The notes: a model not told the origin generated them from the letters alone. Shown: positions 50,412 through 59,411, counted from the first letter of the stretch. The stretch: DNA of 64,000 nucleotides from Streptomyces sp. MJM8645 (GCF_001625365.1 NZ_LJJF01000001.1:930001-994000); one strand, 5' to 3'. Translations and numbers: made by a program.

Positions 50412-52028
50412 ATGCCGCTCCAACGCCACCTCAGCAAGGGCCGCGAGATCGCCCGAACCGCCGGGGACCACGCCTCCGACATGTTCGCCCCGCTCTCCGT
50501 GATCGGCCGCGGACTGCGCCACCACGCGGGCTGGGCCAAGGACCGCTGGAACGCCACCCCGAAGGAGCGCCGCGGCCCGACGCTGTTCCTCTCCGCCGCG
50601 ATGCTGGTCGGCGTCTACCTGCTGCCGCACGGCCTGCTGTTCGCCCTGATCGCCCTGATGGCCAGCTCCGCCTGGACCGGCCGGGCCCCCAAGTCGGCGC
50701 CCGCCCCGCCCGCCCCGGACGTCGCCGACATCAAGCTCGGCGCGCTCTACGCGGCGCTCACGCCGTACCTGTGCGGCCCCGAGGACGCCAACCCGCTGTA
50801 CCACTACGAGGGCCACTACAAGCGCGCCTTCGGCTCCTGGGAGTTCGACGACGAGGGCCGGCTCTCCCGGCTGGAACTCGGCTACCCGGCGTACTTCACC
50901 GACACCGAGCCGGGCGCGCGGGCCCGGATCGAGCAGGTCGTCCAGGGCAAGGCCGGCCGGGCCCGGGAGTACCGCTTCGACTGGGACGAGGAGTCCAACC
51001 GGCTGCGGATCGCCGCGCTCACCCCGCTGCCCGCCGACATCGTCGCCCAGCGCTTCGTGGCCGCCCCCGGCGAGATCGTGCTCGGCTTCACCGACGAGGA
51101 CGGCACCGCCCGGACCATCCCGGTCTTCCAGGGCGGCGCGATCGCCCAGCAGCCGCCGGTCGTCTGGCGCACCGGCCCGCGCTCGGCCGAGCCGCACCTG
51201 CTGGCGCTCGGCGTCACCGGCTACGGCACCTCCAGCCTGATCCGCTCGATCGCGCTCCAGGCGCTCCCGTACGGGGACCTGGTGGTGGTCGACGGCGCGG
51301 GCACCGGGGAGCACGCCTGCCTGGTCAACCGGCCCGGCGTGCACACCGTGGAGACCAGCCTGCACGGCGCGCTGGCCGCGCTGGAGTGGGCCTCCCAGGA
51401 GACCGAGCGCCGGCTCGCCGCGCTGAACGCCGCCCGGCACGCCGGCACCGCGCCGCCCGAGGACGCCACCCGTCCGCTCTGGCTGCTCCTGGACCACCCG
51501 ACCGAGCTGAGCGAGCTCGCCCACGCCGAGGGCCGCCCGGACCCGCAGGACCTGCTGGAGCTGCCGCTGCGGCACGGCCGCGCCGCCCGCGTCACCGTGG
51601 TGATCGCCGACGACATCGAGGCCAGGTGCCGGATCACCTCGACCGTGCGCTCCACCACCCGGGCCCGGGTGCTGCTCGGCCCCGCCGGCCCCGAGGAGGG
51701 CCACGCCGTGCTCGGCGCGCCGCTGGACATCGTGCCCGCCGCGCACGCCCCCGCCGGCCGCGGCTACGCCCGGATCGGCAACAGCACCCCCGTCCGGCTC
51801 CAGGTGCCCGCCACCGTCGACCCGCTGGACGAGGAGGCCCCGGCCCAGCTGCGGGACGCGGTGATCGCCCTGCTGCCGCACCGCGACACCCGCACCGAGG
51901 CCGCCGCCGACCTGCCGCCCCGGCCGGAGCGCCCGCCGGTGGCCCTGCCGGCCGATCCGGCCCCCCGGGCCCACCCGGTCGACCTCGCCAAGGGCGAGCC
52001 GATGATCCGTTCCCGCCCGATCTCCTGA
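50412..52028 (+). CDS. FtsK/TraB-like protein with degenerate Walker A
   Basis: A 538-residue protein. One or two helices near residues 55-85 (TLFLSAAMLVGVYLLPHGLLFALIALMASS) are followed by a large cytoplasmic part. HLLALGVTGYGTSSLIRSIALQALPYGDLVVVDGAG corresponds to the Walker A region of FtsK-type ATPases, but GxxGxGKS reads GVTGYGTSS: Lys is Thr. The following LVVVDGAGTGEHA resembles the FtsK post-Walker motif. The probable acid of Walker B is in LWLLLDHP. So it is an FtsK relative unlikely to bind ATP normally. Adjacent to the 64-aa membrane protein and rbpA. Confidence 0.8.
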   Translation: MPLQRHLSKGREIARTAGDHASDMFAPLSVIGRGLRHHAGWAKDRWNATPKERRGPTLFLSAAMLVGVYLLPHGLLFALIALMASSAWTGRAPKSAPAPPAPDVADIKLGALYAALTPYLCGPEDANPLYHYEGHYKRAFGSWEFDDEGRLSRLELGYPAYFTDTEPGARARIEQVVQGKAGRAREYRFDWDEESNRLRIAALTPLPADIVAQRFVAAPGEIVLGFTDEDGTARTIPVFQGGAIAQQPPVVWRTGPRSAEPHLLALGVTGYGTSSLIRSIALQALPYGDLVVVDGAGTGEHACLVNRPGVHTVETSLHGALAALEWASQETERRLAALNAARHAGTAPPEDATRPLWLLLDHPTELSELAHAEGRPDPQDLLELPLRHGRAARVTVVIADDIEARCRITSTVRSTTRARVLLGPAGPEEGHAVLGAPLDIVPAAHAPAGRGYARIGNSTPVRLQVPATVDPLDEEAPAQLRDAVIALLPHRDTRTEAAADLPPRPERPPVALPADPAPRAHPVDLAKGEPMIRSRPIS

Positions 52029-52114
52029 CCGCGGCGGACGGGGGCGGCGGCGCTCGTCGAATCCCGTCCCGGTAGGCTCGTCCAGGAAAGGCCGACCGAT
52101 CACCAGATGTGAAA

Positions 52115-52127
52115 TAGGTGACACCTA
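52115..52127. promoter_or_regulatory. 13-bp dyad TAGGTGACACCTA
   Basis: TAGGTG-A-CACCTA is a perfect inverted repeat in the rbpA upstream region; CCAGATGTGA occurs near 52103 and 52142. Confidence 0.45.
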
Positions 52128-52213
52128 GGGTGATATCCACGGCCAGATGTGACAAATCGGGCGCCGATGGGTACAAACAGGGGCGGCACGACAGACGACG
52201 CATGTCCCGGGAC

Positions 52214-52240
52214 GGGAATCTTCGTCGGAAGCCGAGCGTT
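52214..52240 (+). promoter_or_regulatory. SigR-type promoter of rbpA
   Basis: GGGAAT (52214-52219), 18-bp spacer, GTT (52238-52240). This is the SigR (thiol-oxidation stress) consensus GGGAAT-N18-GTT. rbpA of S. coelicolor is a known SigR target, so the match in both sequence and gene identity is strong. Confidence 0.88.
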
Positions 52241-52303
52241 GACCGAACGACGAAGAACAGCGACCACTAGTCCTGTGGGCTATAAGCCCGGGAGGCACGA
52301 TTC

Positions 52304-52678
52304 ATGAGCGAGCGAGCTCTCCGCGGCACGCGACTCGGGGCCACTAGCTACGAGACCGACCGCGGTATCGATCTGGCTCCCCGCCAGACCGTCGAGTATG
52401 CATGTCAGAACGGACACCGATTCGAGGTTCCTTTCTCGGTCGAGGCGGAGATCCCCCAGGCCTGGGAATGCCGCTTCTGTGGCCAGGAGGCGGTACTTCT
52501 CGACGGCGACGAGCCGGAAGAGAAGAAGGTCAAGCCGACGCGTACCCATTGGGACATGCTGATGGAGCGCCGGACCCGTGAGGAACTGGAGGAGGTACTG
52601 GCCGAGCGACTGGCCGTGCTCCGCTCCGGCGGAATGAACCTCGCGGTGCACCCGCGGGACACCCGCAAGAGCGCCTGA
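52304..52678 (+). CDS. rbpA: RNA polymerase-binding protein RbpA
   Basis: A 124-residue actinobacterial transcription factor. SERALRGTRLGATSYETDRG is the N-terminal tail; CQNGHRFEVPF and ECRFCGQEA supply the Zn ligands of the core; THWDMLMERRTREELEEVLAERL is the sigma-interaction domain with its basic linker (KVKPTR). It binds sigma A-type factors and stabilises open complexes. A SigR promoter lies 64 bp upstream. GGGAGG precedes ATG 52304. Confidence 0.97.
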   Translation: MSERALRGTRLGATSYETDRGIDLAPRQTVEYACQNGHRFEVPFSVEAEIPQAWECRFCGQEAVLLDGDEPEEKKVKPTRTHWDMLMERRTREELEEVLAERLAVLRSGGMNLAVHPRDTRKSA

Positions 52679-52708
52679 CCTCGCTCCCGCCACGGCGGGA
52701 GGACGCGA

Positions 52709-52737
52709 AAAGGGACCCTGGTCACCAGGGTCCCTTT
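52709..52737. terminator. bidirectional terminator
   Basis: AAAGGGACCCTGGT (52709-52722) and ACCAGGGTCCCTTT (52724-52737) form a perfect 14-bp stem around a single C. A-rich upstream and T-rich downstream ends fit termination in both directions between rbpA and fxsA. Confidence 0.9.
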
Positions 52738-52789
52738 CGCGTTCCCGCCTCGCGTTCCCCGGGACGGGAACGCGGGACGGGAGGGGCGG

Positions 52790-53368
52790 TCAGCCCGAGA
52801 TCGGCGGGCGGTACGTGGTGTCCGGGCCCTGCGGACCGCGCGGGCCGTCGCCGGGCTCCACCACCTCGCCCTGGATCACCTTGCCGTCCGGGCGGTGGAT
52901 GCGCAGCTGCTCCTGCAGCCGCATCGCGTCCGCGAACGGGTCCGCCCCGGCGGCGACGGTGCTGCGCAGCGCCTTGTCGGCCACCCGGCGGCCACCGGCC
53001 CGCCAGAGCGCCCGGGTGGGCGGGAACAGCAGGGTGAGCGCCACCAGGTCCGACAGGAAGCCCGGGACGATCAGCAGCAGGCCCGCCAGCACCGTCAGGC
53101 TGGTGCCGGTCTGGGGCTGCTCGGACTTCGGGTCCTTGCTCTGCTCGATCGCCGCGGACAGCGCCTTCAGCCCGGCCCGCTTGATCAGCGAACCGCCGAT
53201 CAGCGCGCCCGCGATGAGCAGCAGCACGACGACGAATCCACCCAGCCACGAGCCCACTTGGACCAGCAGCCAGATCTCCAGCACCAGCCAGGCGGTGATC
53301 AGCAGCGGCAGCACCCGGCGGAGCTTGCCGCGCGGGGCCGGACGGGCGGGGGTAGCTTGCTGGGTCAC
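52790..53368 (-). CDS. fxsA: FxsA family membrane protein
   Basis: A 192-residue protein with three or four helices: VLPLLITAWLVLEIWLLVQVGSWLGG, VVLLLIAGALIGGSLIKRAG and LTVLAGLLLIVPGFLSDLVALTLLFPPTR (FxsA signature). The C-terminus is cytoplasmic and hydrophilic (GEVVEPGDGPRGPQGPDTTYRPPISG). Overproduced E. coli FxsA suppresses phage T7 F exclusion, but its physiological role is unknown. GTG 53368 chosen; the frame is open to an ATG at 53407. Confidence 0.9.
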   Translation of the reverse strand: MTQQATPARPAPRGKLRRVLPLLITAWLVLEIWLLVQVGSWLGGFVVVLLLIAGALIGGSLIKRAGLKALSAAIEQSKDPKSEQPQTGTSLTVLAGLLLIVPGFLSDLVALTLLFPPTRALWRAGGRRVADKALRSTVAAGADPFADAMRLQEQLRIHRPDGKVIQGEVVEPGDGPRGPQGPDTTYRPPISG

Positions 53369-53423
53369 GGTACGAATCCACTCCAAGCAGTGCTCTGCGC
53401 GCCGCACGGGAGGTCCGGGCCGG

Positions 53424-55064
53424 CTACGGCACCACCTGGTCCAACGATTCCCCGGCGGCCGGTGTTCCGGCGCCGGACTTCCGTCGGCGGCCGACCAGCA
53501 CGCCCGCGCCGCAGGCCAGCAGGCCTGCGAGGGCCAGCGTCCACTCCGGCGCGGCGCCGACCCGGTCGGCGACCGTGGTGCCGTCGCGCAGCGGGACGAC
53601 CGCCGACAGCTCGGCCGCGGTCAGCTCCTCGGTGCGCTGCTGGACCGTGCCGTCCGGGGCGATCACCGCACTGATGCCGCTGGTGGCCGCGATCAGCACG
53701 GCCCGGCCGTGCTCGACCGCGCGCAGCCGGCTCATCGCGAGCTGCTGCTCGGGCTGGCCGGTCTTGGCATAGGTCGCGTTATTGGTCTGGACCACCAGGA
53801 CGCGGGCGCCGCTGTCCACGGTGTCGCGGACGATCTCGTCGTAGGCGACCTCGAAGCAGATCACGTCGCCGATCCGGGCCGGGCCGAGCTGCATGACGCC
53901 GTTGTGGTCGCCGGGGTAGAAGTCCCGGGCGACCCGCTGGAGGCGGGTGATCACCTTCATCAGCTGCGCGCGGAACGGCACGTACTCGCCGAACGGGACG
54001 GGGTGCTGCTTGGTGTAGGAGGCGCCGGGGCCGGTCTTCGGGTCCCAGACGATGCCCTCGTTCTGGACGTGCTGCGCGTCCGGGCCGTCCACCAGGGTGC
54101 CGACCAGGGTGGGCACGCCGACCGTCTTCACGGCCTGGTCGATGCGCTGGTAGGCGAGCGGGTCGCTGAACGGGTCCAGGTCGGAGGAGTTCTCCGGCCA
54201 GATCACGATGTCGGGGCGCTCGACCTTGCCGGCGGCGATGTCCGCGGCCAGCCGCTCGGTCGCCACCGCGTGGTTGTTGAGGACCATCATCGGGCGGCCC
54301 AGGAAGTCCATGCCCGGGTTGGGCACGTTGCCCTGGACGATGGCGACCTTGACGGTGTCGGCCGGCGCGGTCGGCACCGGCACCAGGTACCCGGCCAGCA
54401 GCGCGGCCACCGCGCCCAGCCCCGCCAGCGCGGCGGCCCGGGGCGTCCTGCGCGGCCCGCGCAGGCGCAGCACGGCGCCGGCGAGCAGGGCGCCCGAGAG
54501 GGCGACCGCGAAGGTCACCAGCGGTGCGCCGCCGAGCGCGGCCAGCGGCGTGAACGGGGTCGCGGTGTTGGCGAAGGCCAGCCGCCCCCACGGGAAGCCG
54601 CCGAACGGCAGCCGGTCGCGCGCCCACTCCTGGGTGATCCACAGGCAGGCCGCCCAGAGCGGCCAGGCCGGCAGCCGGGAGGTGAGGGCCAGACCGCCGC
54701 CGAGGACGGCCAGGAACAGCGCCTCCACGACCGACAGGCCGACCGTCGCGTCCCAGCCGACCACCCGCAGCCAGCTGAGCAGCATCAGGAAGAACGGCAG
54801 GCCGAAGGCGAAGCCCGTCCAGGCCGCCTGGCGGACGGTGCGGCCCCGGGTGAGCAGGGACAGCGCGGCGACGCCGAGCAGCGACAGCGGCCACAGGTCG
54901 AAGGGCGGGAAGGCGAGTGCGAGCAGCAGGCCCGCCAGGGCCGCGAGGCCGGTGCGGGGAAGGCCCGCCCGGACCTTGGCGACGGCGCGGGCGGCCCGGC
55001 CGGGCCTGGGCGCCGACTCCGCCGGTTCGGGTGCGGCCCCGGGCCGCTCCTGGGTGACGGGCAT
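53424..55064 (-). CDS. lnt: apolipoprotein N-acyltransferase
   Basis: A 546-residue enzyme with about eight N-terminal helices and an extracytoplasmic nitrilase domain. The Glu-Lys-Cys triad is visible: IWPENSSD (Glu near residue 288), YTKQHPVPFGEYVPF (Lys near 350) and ICFEVAYDE (Cys near 400). It adds the third acyl chain to lipoproteins such as the two CE4 lipoproteins in this window. ATG 55064 or GTG 55070. Most actinomycetes place ppm1 between fxsA and lnt; here only 55 bp separate them. Confidence 0.95.
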   Translation of the reverse strand: MPVTQERPGAAPEPAESAPRPGRAARAVAKVRAGLPRTGLAALAGLLLALAFPPFDLWPLSLLGVAALSLLTRGRTVRQAAWTGFAFGLPFFLMLLSWLRVVGWDATVGLSVVEALFLAVLGGGLALTSRLPAWPLWAACLWITQEWARDRLPFGGFPWGRLAFANTATPFTPLAALGGAPLVTFAVALSGALLAGAVLRLRGPRRTPRAAALAGLGAVAALLAGYLVPVPTAPADTVKVAIVQGNVPNPGMDFLGRPMMVLNNHAVATERLAADIAAGKVERPDIVIWPENSSDLDPFSDPLAYQRIDQAVKTVGVPTLVGTLVDGPDAQHVQNEGIVWDPKTGPGASYTKQHPVPFGEYVPFRAQLMKVITRLQRVARDFYPGDHNGVMQLGPARIGDVICFEVAYDEIVRDTVDSGARVLVVQTNNATYAKTGQPEQQLAMSRLRAVEHGRAVLIAATSGISAVIAPDGTVQQRTEELTAAELSAVVPLRDGTTVADRVGAAPEWTLALAGLLACGAGVLVGRRRKSGAGTPAAGESLDQVVP

Positions 55065-55363
55065 GGCCACCGGCGCACCATCTTCCTGGATCTTGCTGTT
55101 CGGACGCTGTCCGAAGAAGGTACCCCGGACGGTCAGGGAAGCGTGAGGTCAGGGTGGTAGCAGGGTCAGCGGCTCACGGCCCGGCGGGCCTTGCCACACA
55201 CGCCCCCGTCGGAGGCGTCGTGCTGCTCGCCCAGGGGTTCCGGGCGGAAGTCCGGGGCGAGCAGCTCGCGGGGGTCGGTGAAGCCGGCGGGGCGGTCGTC
55301 CTGGGGTCGACCCACGGCCGCCGGGCCGCCGCTTCAGCTGGGTTGATGCGGGCCTGCTCGGCT

Positions 55364-56977
55364 CTACTCGGCGGCCAGGTGGACGGTGCGGCCGCGGACG
55401 ACGGTGCGCAGGCAGGCCGGCAGCGGGTGGCCGGGGGTGAGGTCGGGCAGGCCCGGGGTGCCGGAGCGCGGGTCGGTGGACCAGCCCGCCACCCGGGAGT
55501 CGGGGGCCTGGACGACCAGTTCGTCGGCGGCCCAGATCGCGTAGCTGGCGACGGCGCCGGGCACGAGTACGCCGTCCTGGTCGCGGCCGATCGCGCGCCA
55601 GCCGCCGCGGGTGTGTGCGGTGAAGGCCGCGCGGACGGAGATCCGGTGGTCCAGGGTCTGGTGGAAGGCGGCCGCGCGGACGGTGCCCCAGGGGTCGAGC
55701 GGGGTGACCGGGGCGTCCGAGCCGAAGGCCAGCGGCACGCCGGCCCGCAGCAGGGCGGCGAAGGGGTTGAGCCTGGCGGCCCGCTCGGCGCCGAGGCGCT
55801 GGACGTACATGCCGTCCGGGCCGCCCCAGGCGGCGTCGAAGGCGGGCTGGACGGAGGCGGTGAGGCCGAGCTCGGCGAAGGCGGCGACGGACTTGTCGTC
55901 CAGCGCCTCGGCGTGCTCGACGCGGTGGCGCAGCGCCCGGACCCGCCCGGCGCCGACCCGCTCCCCGGCGGCCCGGACGCCGTCCAGGACGGCGGCCACG
56001 GCCGCGTCTCCGATGGCGTGGAAGCCGGCCTGGAGCCCGGCCTCGGTGCAGGCGGCGACGTGGTCGGCGACCTGCTCGGCGGTCAGGTAGGCGGTGCCGG
56101 TGTGCTCGGCGTCGGCGTAGGGGGTGTGCAGGCAGGCGGTGTGCGAGCCCAGCGCGCCGTCCGCGAAGAGGTCGCCGCCGGCGCCCACCGCGCCGAGTCG
56201 GCGGGCCGTCTCGGCGCCGCCCAACTCGCCCCAGTAGCCGAAGACTTCGGGGCCTTCGCCCTCGGCGGCGAGGGCCAGCAGGGCGGCCAGGTCGGCCTCG
56301 GAGGAGATCTCCGGGCCGGCGCACTCGTGCAGCGCGCCGATGCCGAGTTCGGCGGCGCGGGCGAGGGTGGCGCGCTGGGCGCGGCCGCGCTGCTCGGGGG
56401 TGAGGTGGGCGAGCGCGGTCCGCCGGACGGCGTGGTGGGCGTCCTTGGTGAGCGGGCCGTCGGCGGTGTGGCCGGGGCGCTCGGCCAGGCCGGGGGCGAG
56501 GCTGCGCAGCGCGGTGGTGGCGAGCGCGGAGTGCACGTCGGTGCGGGAGAGGTAGAGCGCGGCGCCGCGGGCGGCGGCGTCGAGTTCGGCGAGCGTGGGC
56601 GGGCGGCCCTCGGGCCAGCCGGTCTCGTCCCAGCCGTGGCCGATGAGCACCCCGCCGGGCTCGGGGCGGGCGTCGACGAAGGCGGTGACGGCGGCGAGGG
56701 CGGCGGCCAGCGAGGGGCTGCCGGTGAGGTCGAGGCCGGTGAGCGCCAGGCCGGTGGCGGTGGCGTGCACGTGGGCGTCGACGAAGGCGGGGGTGACCAG
56801 GGCGCCGTCCAGCTCGACGATCTCGTCGGCTGCGGCGGCGTACGCCTCGGCGGCGCCGTCGCTGCCGACCCAGGCGATGTGCTCGCCCTCGACGAGCATC
56901 GCGGTGGCGAAGGGGTCGGCGGGGCTGTAGACGGCGCCGCCGCGCAGCAGGACGGTCCGGGAAGTGCGTTCGGTCAT
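55364..56977 (-). CDS. amidohydrolase family protein (YtcJ-like)
   Basis: A 537-residue amidohydrolase_3 enzyme. VDAHVHATATGLAL near residue 67 supplies the metal-binding HxH, GHGWDETGW a characteristic YtcJ/NfdA motif, HAIGDAAV the later His and AFGSDAPVTPLDPW the Asp. Substrates in this family include N-substituted formamides and amides. ATG 56977. The gene lies upstream of lnt on the same strand, 299 bp apart. Confidence 0.93.
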   Translation of the reverse strand: MTERTSRTVLLRGGAVYSPADPFATAMLVEGEHIAWVGSDGAAEAYAAAADEIVELDGALVTPAFVDAHVHATATGLALTGLDLTGSPSLAAALAAVTAFVDARPEPGGVLIGHGWDETGWPEGRPPTLAELDAAARGAALYLSRTDVHSALATTALRSLAPGLAERPGHTADGPLTKDAHHAVRRTALAHLTPEQRGRAQRATLARAAELGIGALHECAGPEISSEADLAALLALAAEGEGPEVFGYWGELGGAETARRLGAVGAGGDLFADGALGSHTACLHTPYADAEHTGTAYLTAEQVADHVAACTEAGLQAGFHAIGDAAVAAVLDGVRAAGERVGAGRVRALRHRVEHAEALDDKSVAAFAELGLTASVQPAFDAAWGGPDGMYVQRLGAERAARLNPFAALLRAGVPLAFGSDAPVTPLDPWGTVRAAAFHQTLDHRISVRAAFTAHTRGGWRAIGRDQDGVLVPGAVASYAIWAADELVVQAPDSRVAGWSTDPRSGTPGLPDLTPGHPLPACLRTVVRGRTVHLAAE

Positions 56978-57008
56978 GCCGCTAAGTCTGCACCTGTGGG
57001 GTTCGTCC

Positions 57009-57449
57009 TCAGAGCTTCGGGGGTCGCGCTTCGTAGGGGGTGGAGAGGACGACGGTGGTGCGGGTGGAGACGCCGGCGGCGCTGCGGATGCGGGCGAGCA
57101 GGTCCTCCAGGTCGCCGGGGGCGCCGACGCGCACCTTGAGGATGTAGTTCTCGTCGCCGGCGACGCTGTGGCAGGCCTCGATCTCGGGCAGGCCGGCCAG
57201 CCGTTCGGGGGTGTCGTCCGGGGCGCTGGGGTCGAAGGGCTTGACCGAGATGAACGCGGTCAGCGCCAGGTCGACGGCGTCGGGGTCGATGATCGCGGTG
57301 TAGCCGCGGATCACCCCGCGCTGTTCGAGGCGGCGCACCCGCTGGTGCACCGCCGAGGTGGACAGGCCGGTGGCCTTGCCCAGGTCCGTGTAGCTCATCC
57401 GGCCGTCCTCTAGGAGCAGCTGGACGATGCGTTGGTCGAGATCCTCCAC
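57009..57449 (-). CDS. Lrp/AsnC family regulator
   Basis: A 146-residue feast-famine regulator: HTH in MSYTDLGKATGLSTSAVHQRVRRLEQRGVIRGY and an RAM domain with HSVAGDENYILKVRV (effector-binding, amino acid sensing). GTG 57449 was taken; the frame extends to 57521. It is immediately upstream of the amidohydrolase gene on the same strand (31 bp), so it may regulate that gene. Confidence 0.92.
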   Translation of the reverse strand: MEDLDQRIVQLLLEDGRMSYTDLGKATGLSTSAVHQRVRRLEQRGVIRGYTAIIDPDAVDLALTAFISVKPFDPSAPDDTPERLAGLPEIEACHSVAGDENYILKVRVGAPGDLEDLLARIRSAAGVSTRTTVVLSTPYEARPPKL

Positions 57450-57678
57450 AGTGCGCAAACCTACCCGGTCGGGGGCACGGGGGGCGCACGCGGTGTCACA
57501 TCGGGTGCCCGCAGGTGTCACGCGGGCAAATGCCAGGCGAATGTGGCAGTGGATGTGGCCAAGGACACACCCGGTGCATCACGGTGCACCGGACCGCAGG
57601 GTTATGAGCCCGAATCGGAGGGAAGTGCTGGTTGTGGCCCCGGGCGACCACGCCGGGCCCGATCCGAGGGGGATCCTC

Positions 57679-58149
57679 ATGCCGACTGACCAGCGTGCCC
57701 TGGGCGCCGACGAGACCGACGATACGACCGGCCGCGACGACCTCGCGGTCGATCACGGCCACGTCCCGGGCATCGACCCGGGCGAGGCCGAGACCTGGGA
57801 CATCTTCCGGGTGCACTGCCCCGAGTGCCGCCGCCCGATCGCCCTGGTGGCCGACGAGGAGCGGCTGCCGCAGCACGCGCTGCTGCCGACCGCCTGGAAC
57901 CCCTTCGCCCCCGCGCTGTGCCCGGGTTCGGGCACGCCGACCGACGACCTCGCCGAGGTGGAGACCCCGGAGGACGACCAGCCGGCCGGGCTCGACGCGC
58001 TGTTCAGGCTCCCCACCGAACTCGACTGGCGCACCCAGCCGTTCTCGCACGCGGTGGCGCACCGGCCGACGCGGACCGCCGTCGTCGCCCCGGCCGTCCC
58101 CGTCATCTCGGCCATCCCCGAGCAGCGCCGCCGCCTGGTCCGGCGCTGA
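57679..58149 (+). CDS. hypothetical protein with two Cys pairs
   Basis: A 156-residue soluble protein with an acidic N-terminus and a short motif FRVHCPECRRPIALVADEE that looks like a rubredoxin/zinc-ribbon half (CPEC). The second pair is not complete: LCPGSGTP supplies one Cys. The C-terminus is Arg-rich (EQRRRLVRR). GAGGGGG precedes ATG 57679. No family recognised; it is divergent from the Lrp gene. Confidence 0.8.
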   Translation: MPTDQRALGADETDDTTGRDDLAVDHGHVPGIDPGEAETWDIFRVHCPECRRPIALVADEERLPQHALLPTAWNPFAPALCPGSGTPTDDLAEVETPEDDQPAGLDALFRLPTELDWRTQPFSHAVAHRPTRTAVVAPAVPVISAIPEQRRRLVRR

Positions 58150-58190
58150 CCCGCCAGCCCGCGCAGGCGGGTTGACGCAGAGACGAAGAC

Positions 58191-58233
58191 GCCTCCGGCC
58201 GTCACTCCGCACCCTGGAGTGACGGCCGGAGGC
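58191..58233. terminator. long bidirectional terminator
   Basis: GCCTCCGGCCGTCACTCC (58191-58208) and GGAGTGACGGCCGGAGGC (58216-58233) form a perfect 18-bp stem with a 7-nt loop between convergent genes; followed by CGTTTGT. Confidence 0.9.
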
Positions 58234-58247
58234 CGTTTGTGGGGGGA

Positions 58248-59411
58248 TCAGCCCTTGGTGAGGTGGCGGCCGATCACCAGGCGCTGGATCTGGTTGGTGC
58301 CCTCGACGATCTGCAGCACCTTCGCCTCGCGCATGTAGCGCTCGGCCGGGAAGTCCTGCGTGTAGCCGTAGCCGCCGAGCACCTGGACCGCGTCGGTGGT
58401 CACCCGCATCACGGCGTCGGTGCAGAACAGCTTGGCCATCGCCGCCTCCTTGGAGAACGGCAGGCCCGCGTCCCGCAGCCGGGCGGCGGACAGGTAGAGC
58501 GCCCGCCCGGCCTCGATCTGGGTGGCCATGTCGGCGAGCATGAAGGACAGGCCCTGGAACTCGGCGATCGGGCGGCCGAACTGGCGGCGGGTGCGCGCGT
58601 AGTCGACCGCGAGGTCGAGCGCGGCCTGGGCGACGCCGACCGCGCAGGCCGCGATGCCGAGGCGGCCGGAGTCCAGTGCGGCGAGCGCGACCTGGAAGCC
58701 CTGGCCCTCCTCGCCGATCAGCCGGTCGCGGGCGACCCGGGCGCCGTCGAAGTGCAGCTGCGCGGTCGGCGAGGAGCGCATGCCCATCTTGTGCTCCGGC
58801 GGGGCGGCCGACAGGCCCTGTACGTCGCCCGGGACGAGCAGGCAGCTGATGCCCTTGGAGCCCTCCTCGCCGGTGCGCACCAGGGCGCTGTAGAAGTCCG
58901 CCCGGCCGCCGTGGGTGATCCACGCCTTGGTGCCGTTGACCACGTACGCGTCGCCGTCGAGGTCGGCGCGGGTGCGCAGCGCGGCCGCGTCCGAGCCGGA
59001 CTGCGGTTCGGAGAGGCAGTAGGCGCCGAGCTGCTCGCCGGAGAGCATTCCGGGCAGCCACCGGCCGCGCTGCTCCTCGGTGCCGAAGCCGGCCAGCGCG
59101 TGGCAGGAGAGGGTGTGCACGCTCACCCCGAGGCCGACGGCCAGCCAGCCGGCCGCCAGCTCCTCCAGCACCTGCAGGTACACCTCGTAGGGCTGCCCGC
59201 CGCCGCCGTACTTCTCGTCGTAGGGGAGGGAGAGCAGGCCGGCCTCGCCGAGGGTGCGGAAGACCTCTCGCGGGAAGCGGCCGGCGGCCTCGTCCTCGGC
59301 CGCGCGGGGCTGCAGCTCGCGCTGGACCAGGTCCCGGGTGAGGCTCAGCAGCTCGTGGGCCTCCTCGCTGGGCAGCTGGCGCTCCACGGCTTTCACTGGG
59401 GACGGGGTCAT
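58248..59411 (-). CDS. acyl-CoA dehydrogenase
   Basis: A 387-residue FAD enzyme: YCLSEPQSGSDAAALRTRA is the substrate/FAD loop, GMRSSPTAQLHFDGARVA the middle signature, GGYGYTQDFPAERYMREAKV the flavin tail and QIVEGTNQIQRLVIGRHL holds the catalytic Glu. It oxidises an acyl-CoA to the 2,3-enoyl form; the chain type is not readable. GAGGAGG precedes ATG 59411. A 16-bp palindrome sits 93 bp upstream. Confidence 0.96.
   Translation of the reverse strand: MTPSPVKAVERQLPSEEAHELLSLTRDLVQRELQPRAAEDEAAGRFPREVFRTLGEAGLLSLPYDEKYGGGGQPYEVYLQVLEELAAGWLAVGLGVSVHTLSCHALAGFGTEEQRGRWLPGMLSGEQLGAYCLSEPQSGSDAAALRTRADLDGDAYVVNGTKAWITHGGRADFYSALVRTGEEGSKGISCLLVPGDVQGLSAAPPEHKMGMRSSPTAQLHFDGARVARDRLIGEEGQGFQVALAALDSGRLGIAACAVGVAQAALDLAVDYARTRRQFGRPIAEFQGLSFMLADMATQIEAGRALYLSAARLRDAGLPFSKEAAMAKLFCTDAVMRVTTDAVQVLGGYGYTQDFPAERYMREAKVLQIVEGTNQIQRLVIGRHLTKG

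Noticed and set aside
50412..52028. Conjugative element or plasmid transfer locus.
   Set aside because: No integrase, replication or spread genes; the Walker A motif is degenerate; neighbours are core genes.
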